From Paulownia fortunei (lineage: Eukaryota; Streptophyta; Magnoliopsida; Lamiales; Paulowniaceae), in assembly GCA_019321725.1 (NCBI GenBank), contig CM033115.1, positions 434,001-498,000 of the forward strand: 64,000 nt of DNA, read 5' to 3'. Below are positions 14,228 through 24,625 of this stretch, one piece after another (position 1 is the stretch's first letter; each line of letters starts with the position of its first letter). The notes beneath the pieces are model-generated. The model was not told the origin of the DNA. It worked only from the letters and a program-made list of their open reading frames with translations, and did no database searches. Made by a program: the position numbers and the translations under genes.

Positions 14228-14420
14228 GTTTGCAGCTTAAACAAATTAAAGCGCAAACGTGATTCTTGATCTATTAGCATATTGTCAGCATCTAAGTTGC
14301 AATAATATTTGACAACTGAAAATCTTATGTTTGCGGCTTACACAAATTAAAGCACAAACTTTAGTCTTAGTCCACTAGCATATTGCCAGCGTTTAAGTTG
14401 CAACAATATTGAACAACTTG
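14228..14420. repeat. 101-bp direct tandem repeat, two copies
   Basis: Copies starting at 14228 and 14329 share GTTTGC-GCTTA-ACAAATTAAAGC, TTAGCATATTG-CAGC and TAAGTTGCAA blocks in the same order with about 15 percent mismatch. It lies inside the swollen intron of the ALDH pseudogene. No coding content was seen. Confidence 0.75.
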
Positions 14421-15054
14421 TCCATTTTCATGTTCAATTGGCTTAAAACATAAAATTGGTGAGTTGGTCTAAAATATCTAAATTAATTGCATAAAATTTA
14501 GGTACCAGTCTAATATTTTATTCTAAATCCAAATAAATTATTTATTATTCTTTTATACTTAACGAAATCGAAAATTTCGCAACTCAAACTAGTAATCATT
14601 TTCCACTAAACAAAAGACATAATAAAAATTTACTAATCATGAATAAAATACAAATTTGTCCACACATATATTATGAATGCAAATATACAATATGAATAAT
14701 AAAATATTAGTCTCATATGGGCAATATTGACATTTGGTGCATCATGTTGAGATAATTTAGGTCCATGGTGGTAAAATAAAAAATATCCCCCTAAAATTGA
14801 TGTACGTGACCTCCCAAAATGGCCCAATAAATAGGAATATCGAATTACTATCAATGCTATAAATTATCTCCCACAAAATATGTAATAATATAAAACAATA
14901 AATATTCAATTTACATGAGCACCCAAATGTCAGTATACATTCATTCCTAATATATAATAATTCATATCGCATCAACTCAATTTAAATTGCATTAAAATAT
15001 AATCACAAAAAAATGCAATTAATAAAGCATGCAACTCATGTAGAGCATATTTAT

Positions 15055-15225
15055 TACATAAAAATATTTTTGCATGCATCATAATGCGCAAAAATATTTT
15101 TGCATGTACCTTAATGCGCAAAAGGTATTTTGACAATAAAAAATTTTGGCCTTAAAAATATTTTTGCATGTATCATAATGCACAAAAAATAATTTTGCAT
15201 GCACCATTATGCGCAAAAAATATTA
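15055..15225. repeat. imperfect tandem repeats rich in TTTTGCATG and ATGCGCAAAA
   Basis: Four copies of a roughly 30-bp motif (AAAATATTTTTGCATG, then a short link, then AATGCGCAAAA) occur between 15060 and 15220, with a variant spacer in the middle. Each unit can form a short stem because TTTTGCAT and ATGCGCAAAA are near-complementary. No gene overlaps it. Confidence 0.7.
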
Positions 15226-15833
15226 TAATTAATTTCTATTGGAATTAATCCAATAAATTCTAAATTTTATTTTTTAAAGAGTTAAAAATAATATTAGTTC
15301 ACATAAAAAATTCTTTAAAAAAGTAGTATAAGAATTGTTATCTAAATGTAGTAGCTAATTTCTTAACAAGAATTCCAGTGGTCTAGTGGTAGTTTACTTG
15401 GCGCCACCCATACGCCAGCTCATCTCTGCCACGCGGGCGATGCTCTTCCGGCGAATTTCAATTTCCGGCTAAAACTTTAAAAAATTCGTATCTCATTCAT
15501 TTTAAGTCCCTTTTTGACGAATTTTATATCGTTTCAAACCTTTTTTCATGCTCTACAACATAGCATAAAGATTTCATAACAAAAACATTAAAAACAAGTT
15601 CGATTTTGAGTCCAAAGGAAACGGACCTCAAACTAAAATTAAATTTTTTCTCAAACCACTCGTCTATTTTTTATCAAATTTTAACCACATGATCCACACT
15701 TGAAGATGTAGATATAGTGAAAATTTTATGCTTTTCTAAAAAAATAATACTTTTTTTAAAGTATAAAATTATATTCATAAATTCAATCATTCAAGACGAC
15801 AGAGAACGCAAGCACTATGGGATCTGATACCAG

Positions 15834-16131
15834 TGTTAGCAAATTAACAATAATATGAGTCATATATTCATATAAATATAAGTGAATCGGCTTTTGTCAT
15901 GCGCAATGGATTATCGATTCACCTATTCCGAATCAAACTCATTTATAAGCATCCTATTGATCGAACCATGAATATTATTGGAAGAACGGATAAGAGATAT
16001 ATATTCCTTCTTAAGGAAAAATCTCAATTCAATTAAAAAATTCAATCTCACCCAAATTATAAAGATAACATTCAAATCAAATATAAATGCCAGTTAAATC
16101 AAGTTCCCTAAACCAAACTTAATATCCAACA
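15834..16131 (-). repeat. 5' LTR of the minus-strand retroelement, internally deleted
   Basis: Plus-strand start TGTTAGCAAATTAACAATAA and end TATCCAACA give TG...CA termini. It aligns with 8579-9034 at both ends but lacks about 150 bp in the centre. A tRNA-primer-like sequence abuts it at 15822-15832. Confidence 0.8.
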
Positions 16132-16542
16132 ATTAGAATAAAAGCGACACGCACAAATACATGCACGTTTCTTTGCCTTGACATGTAAAAAACAAATTGA
16201 GTCAAGCCAAACAATACCGTGTTCAAGCTCGGTTTTCCTCATCGAGCTTGAAATTTACTATGTTGGTTTTATTATACTAGGCATAAATCTCCAACAAGCT
16301 CTAAACGAACTCAACACGAATTGAGCTATTTTTCTAAATGTTGGCTCATATGTTAGCTTCTCGAGCCAAGCTCCAAAAATTATAGAATGAGAAGTGATCC
16401 AAAACAAAAATACATTGACGCACATACCATCGGAGGCGTCAACATCGATGGAAGGCACATTGGAAGGAATGAGCATGAGAAGGAATCTGCAGATCGCGCA
16501 CGCGAATGCGATAACCAACAGCGGCAACCAAAACGCCATCGT

Positions 16543-18640
16543 CTCTCACGTTTCCAATCGATTTAGCTCGAAATCCTGGAAAAAAAAGGCTATACTTGTA
16601 TGGGAATTCTCCAGTGGACGCAGAAAAAGCAAAATGCTTCTCTTCACTCCCTACTCTTTACTCCTCAACTCATACTGTAGTGATCTATATATATGTGTGT
16701 GTGTATATATATATATATTTATTTAATACCGTTCTATTTTTATTATATTTATTTTGACTTAAATATTAAATTTTAAATAGTGAGTCATTTTTGAGAAATA
16801 AATATTTAATTTACATTTTTAAAAAAATAAATTAAAAATAGAGACAGCATATCTATAATATTATATGAATATATTTTGATTTTATATGGATAGGAAATAA
16901 ATTAAGCGAAAAACAACAAATCGTTATGCTTTATTTGATGCTTTCACTTTATTTTTTATTTTTTTTTTAAATTTTGTCGTTAATTTTGAGATTTTTGTAT
17001 TGGTTGGAGTTTGGATGTCAATCTATCCTTCGGAATTTTTGACACAAAAAGATACCAATAAATTAACACAATCTTTTTATGTTCCTAGTGAATATTTTAT
17101 GCTTGTTTTTTTTTGAATGGTTTTTAATCACCTTATAGAGGCTATTCACCTAGTTGCTAGAGCTTTTTTAACTGAATATTTCACGATTGTTAATATTTTA
17201 AGCAAAATTATTAATTAAGTTATTAAAAATTAAATTCCATTATAATTATTTTGGAGTCCTTTTTATAAAGTATTTGAGCATTATGACAAAACAAATGGAA
17301 GAAAAAGATTTATTAGTCGTATATAAATTTTCATTGTATTTTCTATCGAAATCCAAAAGAATTTTGAAAGAGACACTAATAATATGAATATGGTGTTTTT
17401 GGCTTCGGCACTTCACCCTCTTAAATTTTAGTCGATTTGATATGTTACATTTTTAAAAATGCATTTCAAAAATAATATTTTAGCGCCACATCATTCTAAA
17501 CTTAATTATTTTGATAATTTTATTTCTAAAAATAAATTTTAAATATTTTTCTCCCTCAATTTATATTTAGTTTAACACTTTATTCTCAATATCATTTTCA
17601 AATAAAACTTTTACCATAATGTTTTTTGCTAGTCTCTATTTCCATGAATAAGTCAAAAAAATAAAATTTAATATTTTTTATTATTACAAATGGTGAAAAT
17701 ACAATAAAAATAGTAATATATTTATTAAAAATAATGATGGTATTTTTACTAATGTTATTGGAATTGATATTATGTACTGTAAATGATAATAATTTAAAAA
17801 TTTTATGATGTATTTTTTTAACTTTTTATATGGAAAGATAGAGAAAAAAATGTGCGATGAAAGCCAACAAAAAATATTCTAATGAAAATATGAAATTTAT
17901 ATTTGAAGAGGGCAAAACACTATAATATATATAAATTGAGAAAATAAATTACTTAATATTTATGCTTGGGGGCAATATGTTGAAATCATCCAATTTTAAG
18001 AATGAAGTACTATTTACCTTTTATTTACTTAATATTATTGCTTCAAGTGTAATATTGCTTTACAAAGAGATTTTGGAATATAATTGACTAAATTACTTTT
18101 TGCATATATTTTTTTATAACTCTCTTCATATACAATATATAAAGGTATTAAGGTGCTTATTGGATTTGATTTTTCTATTTTAAACTATCCTTTCTTATTG
18201 TTGTAATTTCTTTACAAGGATAGTTTTCGACATACTCGATTTAATTATTTTTTAACAAGTTTTTTAACCTTTTAATACATAATTACAAGAGAGAAATAGG
18301 AAAAGAAAAATAAAAAAATGAATAAAAAAGGTGAGAGAAGAAAAAGGGGAAAAGTAAAAAAAAAAAAAAAAAAAAAGGAAAAGGTTAGCAATTAAAGGAT
18401 GGCTTTGTAATTGTTTATCCAAAAGTTAATATCCGGCGACCCCTTTCCTTTGCCCCATGATCTGTCACTTTTGTGTATTACTCTGCAATCCAACGGTGGA
18501 AAACGAAAAACAATCAAAACTAAGTTTAATACAGTACTTAGTATAATCTCAGTGCCTTTTGCTCCATTGTTTTTCGTTCAGCTGACTTCAAGAACGCAGA
18601 CGAACATTCTGTTCATTATACGTGTAGAGAGAGAGTGGAA
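16543..18640. other. intergenic AT-rich DNA between ALDH relic and USP gene
   Basis: It holds a TG/TA microsatellite at about 16691-16722 and a poly-A tract at about 18357-18377. No conserved coding sequence was recognised. The last few hundred bases presumably include the promoter and leader of the universal stress protein gene, but no convincing TATA box could be placed. Confidence 0.5.
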
Positions 18641-18641
18641 A

Positions 18642-21166
18642 ATGGGAGATTGCAGAAGAGTAGGTGTGGCGGTGGACTTCTCGCCGTGCAGCAGAAAAGC
18701 TCTAAAATGGGCTGTTGATAACATTTCCCGGAGCGGCGATCACCTGATTCTCGTCACTGTACGCCCCGAAGGCAATTATGAAGAAGGCGAGATGCAGCTC
18801 TGGGAGACCACCGGTTCTCGTATGCACCCTCTCTCTCTCTCTCTAGTTATACTCTGTAGTTTTTGTATATCTTTGTTTTTCTTTTGGTCCATTTTGTCTA
18901 GGTGGGTGCGCGTGAGTTTTGAGCAGCTATGGGTGTGTGTTTTTGTGTGTAGTTGATGATGTTGCTTTATGTGAAATTGGTCTTGATTTAGTTGCATCTG
19001 ATTTTAAGATTTCTTTGTAAGATAGTTGACCTCACCAAGTTAGCTTTTTTCTCTCTTTCTTTTTTCTTTTGCCTTCTTGGAGGATGTCATGGTAAAGAAC
19101 AGGTGATTTAGCAATAGCTAGAAAAGGGTGGACCTCAATAATTCTTACTAAATGATCTGCTGTTGAAAAAATAACAGTTTCTGAATTTTGGCTTTTCTTT
19201 TTGTGATTCTGTTTCCTTTTTTGGTGGGGTGGGGTGGGGAAGACTCTTCTTTATATATCACTTCATAAAAGAGCGTTAGACATAAAGTTTGTTGCTTTCT
19301 GAGTCTGGATGGTGAGTGTTATTGGATTGATGAGATTTGGATTTGTTTTGTCTTGGGTTTTACTTGTTCCAGGCGTTAAGTTTTGTTGAATATTTGTTTC
19401 AATTGTTGTATGAACAGTTGTGGGTTCATTAAAATCTTTTTTCACCAAAACTATGATCTTATTTAATGTATCAATGTAAGATTCAGAGATAATCTTTCAC
19501 CCTCCTACTTGATGTCTCTGTGTAGTCTATTTGCATCTTTCTCATGATAATGATCAATTGTTTGAACTAGAGTAAAATGATGGTAATTTTTGTCTTTTCT
19601 CACTCTTGAGCTATTTTAGAATCGGTGTTCTTTCTCTTGTTATTGTGTTGTTTCCAGTCAATTCCTTATTCCACTAATTTTATCTCTGGCCTTAACCCAC
19701 ATTTTTCTGTAGTATGTTTCACATGTACATGCATATTAATTTGTTTTCTTCATGATTAAATTATTTCCGCTGAACCTTGTTTGTGATCATAATGAAGCAT
19801 TTCATAAAATGTTGTGTTATTCATGAACCTATGTAGTGTATTTATTGTAATTCAAGTTTAAAAATTTCTGATATTGTTTGTTATATCTGAGATGAAGAAG
19901 AAGAGATAATATTTCACTCCTACTTGGCCCTCTGTGTGCGCTATACTTGTTTATTTATTCTTGAACTTCTGCGGAATGCTGGAGTGCTGGTAGCATTTTA
20001 TGATTTCCCCTTGTACTAATTTAAAATTGACATTGTTTAGTTCTGGACTTACTAAACACCAGAGTCTCTCAATATATGTCCTCATATATGGATGTATGTA
20101 TGTGACTTGTTTCTTTTGCTGATTAATATATTATTATCAAACCTTATTTCAAGTGTAGTGAAGTGTTTCATTAAAAGGCTGCCGCAGTTACAAATGAACC
20201 ATGTGTGATGCTGCCCATTTAGACACAAGATGAAAAACGAAATTGCCATCCCTGCTCATCTTATGACAAATTCGTTTCAATTGCTAGGCATCCAAAAAAT
20301 AACTGCTGGTGCACTTGCATGGAATGCTCTAGGGTCAAGTTTCATTTTAACAGTGGGCAGCTTCTCCAATTATATGTCTTTTCACTCTATTGTTATTAAC
20401 ACATTGATTTACTATTGTAATTTTGTTAGCTTTGATTCCTTTGAGCGAGTTCTCAGACCCCCATATCATGAAGAAATATGGGGTTAATCCTGACCCTGAA
20501 ACATTGGATATCGTCTCTACTGCATCAAGGCAGAAAGAGGTAATTTTTGCTATGTTATCCTGAAAGTTTTCTTTAGTTCCAAATTTGCAATCTTTTAAAG
20601 ATTTTATGCTTGTAAGCAGATTGTTGTGCTCATGAAAATCTTCTGGGGAGATGCTCGGGAGAAGATCTGTGAATCAATTGATAATATTCCCCTTGACTGC
20701 CTAGTTGTTGGGAACAGAGGGCTTGGCAAACTCAAAAGGTCTGACTCTTTTAAAATCTTTCTTTTGAAAACTCAGGGTTCTTGCTGGATCTTTAACTAAA
20801 TCTAACGTCAAAATTTCATCTGCCATCTCATAGATCCAGAGAAAGTTCTTTACATCCAAGTAAAATAGTGAGATGAAGTTGAATTTCCTCCATACAGAAC
20901 TATAGCCATGGAATTTTTATAATAGCCCTCCACAGCTTTTATACCCTTCTATATCAGAACACAAGTATTTTCATGATAAATTCGAAATTTTAGGTTTTAT
21001 TTAAGCTATCCCAAACAAGCTCTTCATACTGCACCTTCCATCTGCCTAACTAATATGCATTGGGTTTATTTCATTGCAATTTTGCAGGGTTATTATGGGC
21101 AGTGTTAGCAACTTTGTGGTGAACAACGCAGCTTGTCCTGTTACCGTAGTGAAGAGCCATGACTAA
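18642..21166 (+). CDS. universal stress protein A-like, four exons
   Basis: Exons 18642-18819, 20430-20539, 20620-20738 and 21088-21166 join in frame through GT/AG introns to give 161 residues, the usual size of plant single-domain USPs. The protein opens MGDCRRVGVAVDFSPCSRKA, the first beta strand and adjoining helix of the fold. It contains DCLVVGNRGLGKLKR followed by GSVSNFVVNNAACPVTVVK. Together these form the G-2x-G-9x-G-S/N ATP-binding pattern of the UspA family. Members bind ATP or AMP and act in stress signalling, usually in the cytosol; a specific role cannot be read here. The intron positions fall between family blocks. The long open frame that starts upstream at 18411 is only the leader plus intron 1 read-through; the ATG at 18642 fits the family. 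Confidence 0.93.
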
Positions 21167-21169
21167 ACA

Positions 21170-22035
21170 CGGTGCATTTTCTGGTTGAGCTCACTTACGT
21201 GGTTTCTGGAACGCAATAGTTCAGGGCCCTACTGTTGATTTATAGTAAGCCTGTTGTCTGTAATGAGTCTTTTAAGTTTTTATGCGTGTCTATATTGCAA
21301 GGAAGCTTGTTCTGTTTTAGTTATTCAATGTTGGTCATCTTGTGACCTTGTGCTGGTTGTTCTTGTGCCTGTGACAGCAACATAAAAATAATGAAAGTTA
21401 CATGTGGGATTATTTGTGATGCTTTAAATTAATTACATACCAAGTTCAAGAGGGTGCCAGTGTGTATCTGATCGAATCAAGGACACTCCCCTTCAATTTT
21501 GCACACTCCTATCAGTTCAAAATTTGGATAGGAATTATATGCTTCCGAATTTTCAGTTCTTGGAAGTCCCCTTTTTGCCTTTTTTCCCCACAAAACAACA
21601 ATTTATTCTGTTATTTAATGCAGGAAACTACACTCTCCCTTGAATTCTTGTGCATGCCCACCAAATCAATCACTAAATAAGGGAATAAACATTTACCATA
21701 TGATTGATTGGAACCCGAACACAACTAAAAAATTTCGTGTCTCAGGTGCACCCTCAAAATAACAACGTTAACCATGACCGTAGTACAAAATCCAAATGAG
21801 TAACTTTCCTGTCAGCAAACTAAGAACCAATGCCGAAATCCGTGAAACAAGCACAAGACAGTGTCCTAAATAAGGAAACAAACATCCATGTGGTCATCCT
21901 GTTTTCACTCACAGCTGCACGTCTGAATGGTAGCTATACAATTCCCTTAAAACTGGCTTCCCTATTTGTACACCAATCTTAGTTTTTCCAACTTCATTTC
22001 CTTACCCTTCTCAGAAACTGCTCACAGCACCAGCA
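21170..22035. other. intergenic, USP 3' region and PMEI promoter region
   Basis: It contains the 3' untranslated part of the USP gene and then the upstream region of the inhibitor-like gene at 22039. No separate gene was recognised; the 72-residue open frame at 21462 has no family features. Confidence 0.5.
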
Positions 22036-22038
22036 AGA

Positions 22039-22806
22039 ATGGAACCCCATAGGAATCTCAGGTTGCTCTTTATCTCCCTCTGTCTTGTCATCTCCATCAA
22101 TGCGGCAAGATCCCGGCTTTCCCCGGATGTTTCCCCGAGCCCACAGCCCACATCACCTGTACCATCACCATCGCCATCAGCAGACCCTTCTCTGATCTCT
22201 GACCTACTCTTTCCATCAATCTCAAGCTCGCCGTCTGAGTCCATTTCTCCCAGTGCAGACTCTTCATCAGAATACGGAGAAGCCTTAGAGCTTGATGTCT
22301 CAACCAAACTTCATTCAGTTAATGCAGATTTCTCAACAAAGCTTCATTCAGTTAGTGTGGATCCAGAAGTGAAGAAAATCTGCGACGACACAGATCATCC
22401 TGCCCTTTGCCTGGCCACACTTCTTCCCCTTGTGAAAGGCAAGGTTGATGTGGAATCTGTTCTTGAAGTGGCAGTCCAAGCCAGTAATGAGTTTGCGAAA
22501 CAAGGCCTGTCCCTGGCAAAGAAGCTTGCTGAGAAACCAGGAACTCCCCCTCAGTTGTTATCCACCCTCAAGGACTGCAAGGACAGTTATGACACAGCAG
22601 TGGACAACTTTGACAAGACAATAGATGCTTTCACTGTACGTGATATAGGCACCATGAGAAGCATGCTGAGTGCTGTTATAACATTTATTGGGGATTGTGA
22701 GGACGAGTTTGCAGAGTTGCAAACGGATTCCCCATTGTCCGGTTATGCTGAGAAGTTGACCGACATGACAAGCAATTGTCTGGCTATCGTTTCCCAAATG
22801 AACTGA
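22039..22806 (+). CDS. secreted PMEI / invertase-inhibitor domain protein
   Basis: A single exon encodes 255 residues. Residues 1-23 form a signal peptide (hydrophobic LLFISLCLVISI, then NAARS). Residues 28-75 are a Ser/Pro-rich linker with SPSP motifs, typical of cell-wall hydroxyproline-rich segments. Residues about 108-252 form a four-helix pectin methylesterase/invertase inhibitor domain. The four conserved Cys pairs are visible at C115-C124 and C180-C220, with an extra Cys at 247. Such proteins act in the apoplast by capping pectin methylesterases or acid invertases; which target applies cannot be told. A short internal duplication, STKLHSV at residues 88-94 and again 99-105, sits just before the domain. 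An AATAAA at 23127-23132 may serve polyadenylation. Confidence 0.88.
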   Translation: MEPHRNLRLLFISLCLVISINAARSRLSPDVSPSPQPTSPVPSPSPSADPSLISDLLFPSISSSPSESISPSADSSSEYGEALELDVSTKLHSVNADFSTKLHSVSVDPEVKKICDDTDHPALCLATLLPLVKGKVDVESVLEVAVQASNEFAKQGLSLAKKLAEKPGTPPQLLSTLKDCKDSYDTAVDNFDKTIDAFTVRDIGTMRSMLSAVITFIGDCEDEFAELQTDSPLSGYAEKLTDMTSNCLAIVSQMN

Positions 22807-23149
22807 TCATTTTCCAGTTCATGATGTCCCGTATCTATGTTGTGCTGTCTGCAGAGAAATGTTGTGAGGAACTGCCCTCAGGCTTCAATTCAAGATTTTC
22901 TTCAAATTTTCAATATGAAATTCAGGAGGTTTTGCCTTCTCTATATCATCTTTGGTTGCTTCTCTTCTAAGTTTTCTCCATTGTATTAGAATACATCAAG
23001 AAATTTGCAGATTATAAGTTGCTGAAATCTGAACCTTAATACAATAGAAATCAAGCAGTTCTTTCAAGCCCTTGTATAGGTCTTGAGAGATTGCCTTGTA
23101 ACTCAGACTATTTACAATATATTGATAATAAATGTATTTTCTAGTAGTC

Positions 23150-24580
23150 TGCTTGGCTTCTTGTCTTCTCTACTTTTGCACAAGTTGCAACAAATGAGCT
23201 ACTTGGTTTTCCTGCTAAAGTTTTTCCTGTTAACATGATAAAACTAGAAGGCTCTGGTATATGTTTTTACAACTTTGATTTTCCAGATAACATACTTTTA
23301 ACATTATGAGGCTGCCCTGTTCAATCAAAAGAGCTGCCAAGATTTACTCTCAATTAATCACACCTAGCTTCACTCATCTCAGAACTACTAATCTATGCTA
23401 ATGTTTTTTCTGTTTTTGTGCTGAAGATTGCCATCAATTATAAAAAACCAGACATTTCTCAAACTCATCTTATCAAATGCATAATAATCTATACAGGAAA
23501 GAAATCACGGATGACTAGAACACCAGATCCTTGACAGAAAGCTACTAAAAGAGGACAGAGACGAAAAAGCAGGACCATTTTTTAGGTTGTCCATTTTTGC
23601 ATCAAATTCCTTTCCAGCAAATCTAACCAAATCGCGGTGAAGAACATCAGAAAAAGCTTGTTCTTGACATTCCATTTAATACACCCTCTGTCAGATAAGA
23701 AACAGAACCATCGGTTGGGAATTTTCTGCCTAAATTCCAAAAATTAGAGTAAGGCAAGACTAGGATCTTGTCAAGAGTCCTTGGATGCATGGCAAGCTTC
23801 TGTTCTTGGAGCTATGTACAAATGCTTACAGTTACAGGTTAAATAACATGCAAAACTATCATTTTAAGAATCAATTATATAGTGTCCATCAATTATGATG
23901 AAGCATGTATCTCTAATATGAAATATCAAATAAATTAAAATAAAGAATCCGAATTGACTTGCAACATTATAACTATCTTTTCTTTAGTTATCAAGAGAAA
24001 AATACATATTTTCTCCACCAATTAGTGGCTAAAAGACATTTTGTTTATCCGCTAAATACTACTGGTATTTTGTTTACGTGATAATATCAAAGAGAATCTA
24101 AGTGATATTTTAGTATATCAAAGAGAATCTAAGTGATATTTTAGTAACCCAAAAAGTCGGCACACCAAATACCATACCAATAATCGCTTCAATTCGGTTA
24201 TTACCAATTTTCTTTTTTTGGATTTCTCGTTCAAGTGCCATTGAACTTCTAAGCACTAGGTAGAAACCTAAAGGTGAAGGATAAATCATTATTGAAACAT
24301 AGCATGCACGCTATGAACACACACAATTGCAAAGAATACGGTATGATTCAACCCAAAAGGAGCAATTTACCTTCTGGTTAAATGGTTCAACGTCTTTAAA
24401 AAGTTCAGAACTTTATGCATAATGATTCTATATTTTATACAAAATCCATCAGATTGAAAAACAAATACATATAAGATGCATACATACACCCCAAGAAAAA
24501 CCGATAAGACTGATTAATTACAGGTTATCTCCATTTCCTAGGATCAGAAATTAGGGTACCCCTCTTTCTATTTCAGCATC
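23150..24580. other. intergenic DNA with a short tandem duplication
   Basis: No gene was recognised. It contains two exact 31-bp copies at 24084-24114 and 24115-24145 (see repeat entry). The distal end includes the 3' UTR of the UBC32-like gene that runs toward it. Confidence 0.55.
24084..24145. repeat. 31-bp perfect tandem duplication
   Basis: The unit beginning ATATCAAAGAGAATC and ending TATTTTAGT occurs twice back to back without visible mismatch, which suggests a recent local slippage event. Confidence 0.9.
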
Positions 24581-24625
24581 GACTACATCTACTATGACCG
24601 ATGTCCAATTAATATTTACCAGCAT

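Larger units (their letters stand above)
8579..16131 (-). mobile_element. old LTR retroelement in intron 1 of the ALDH pseudogene
   Basis: Two related direct repeats with TG...CA ends flank this stretch. A primer-binding-site-like sequence lies just inside the 15834 end, read on minus as TGGTATCAGATC one base after the LTR, which resembles the initiator-Met tRNA site. The element therefore runs on the minus strand. Flanks read ATCAG (8574-8578) and ATTAG (16132-16136), a plausible 5-bp target duplication with one mismatch. A decayed gag zinc-knuckle block lies on the same strand near 12.5 kb. Protease, reverse transcriptase and RNase H could not be recognised, so most of the interior is decayed or replaced. 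Confidence 0.8.
1720..16539 (-). pseudogene. ALDH22A1-like aldehyde dehydrogenase pseudogene with introns
   Basis: Read on the minus strand, exon-sized blocks line up in order with plant ALDH22A1, an aldehyde dehydrogenase with an N-terminal membrane anchor. Blocks are exon 1 16539-16428 (start MAFWLPLL, hydrophobic segment, then [12 protein letters not shown]), 8449-8406, 7428-7336, 7129-7002, 6319-6197, 5669-5541, weak traces 5470-5375, about 4880-4585, 4473-4336 (catalytic motif [10 protein letters not shown]), 3746-3590, about 2942-2765, about 2050-1904 and about 1830-1720. GT/AG borders survive at most blocks, so this is not a processed copy. Damage includes a stop in exon 5 at 6217-6219, where the family has Arg, and a roughly 25-bp frame-breaking deletion before the [12 protein letters not shown] block near 5640. 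Further damage is frameshifts near 4850 and 4600, a stop in the GVEFL/ACCLVK block near 1998, and stops in the last two blocks. The catalytic Cys and the ELGGKD motif remain. It was probably a duplicate of a functional gene elsewhere in the genome. Confidence 0.85.

Noticed and set aside
18411..18956. 181-residue plus-strand open frame starting before the USP gene
   Set aside because: It includes untranslated leader and reads through the GT donor into intron 1; the family start is the ATG at 18642.
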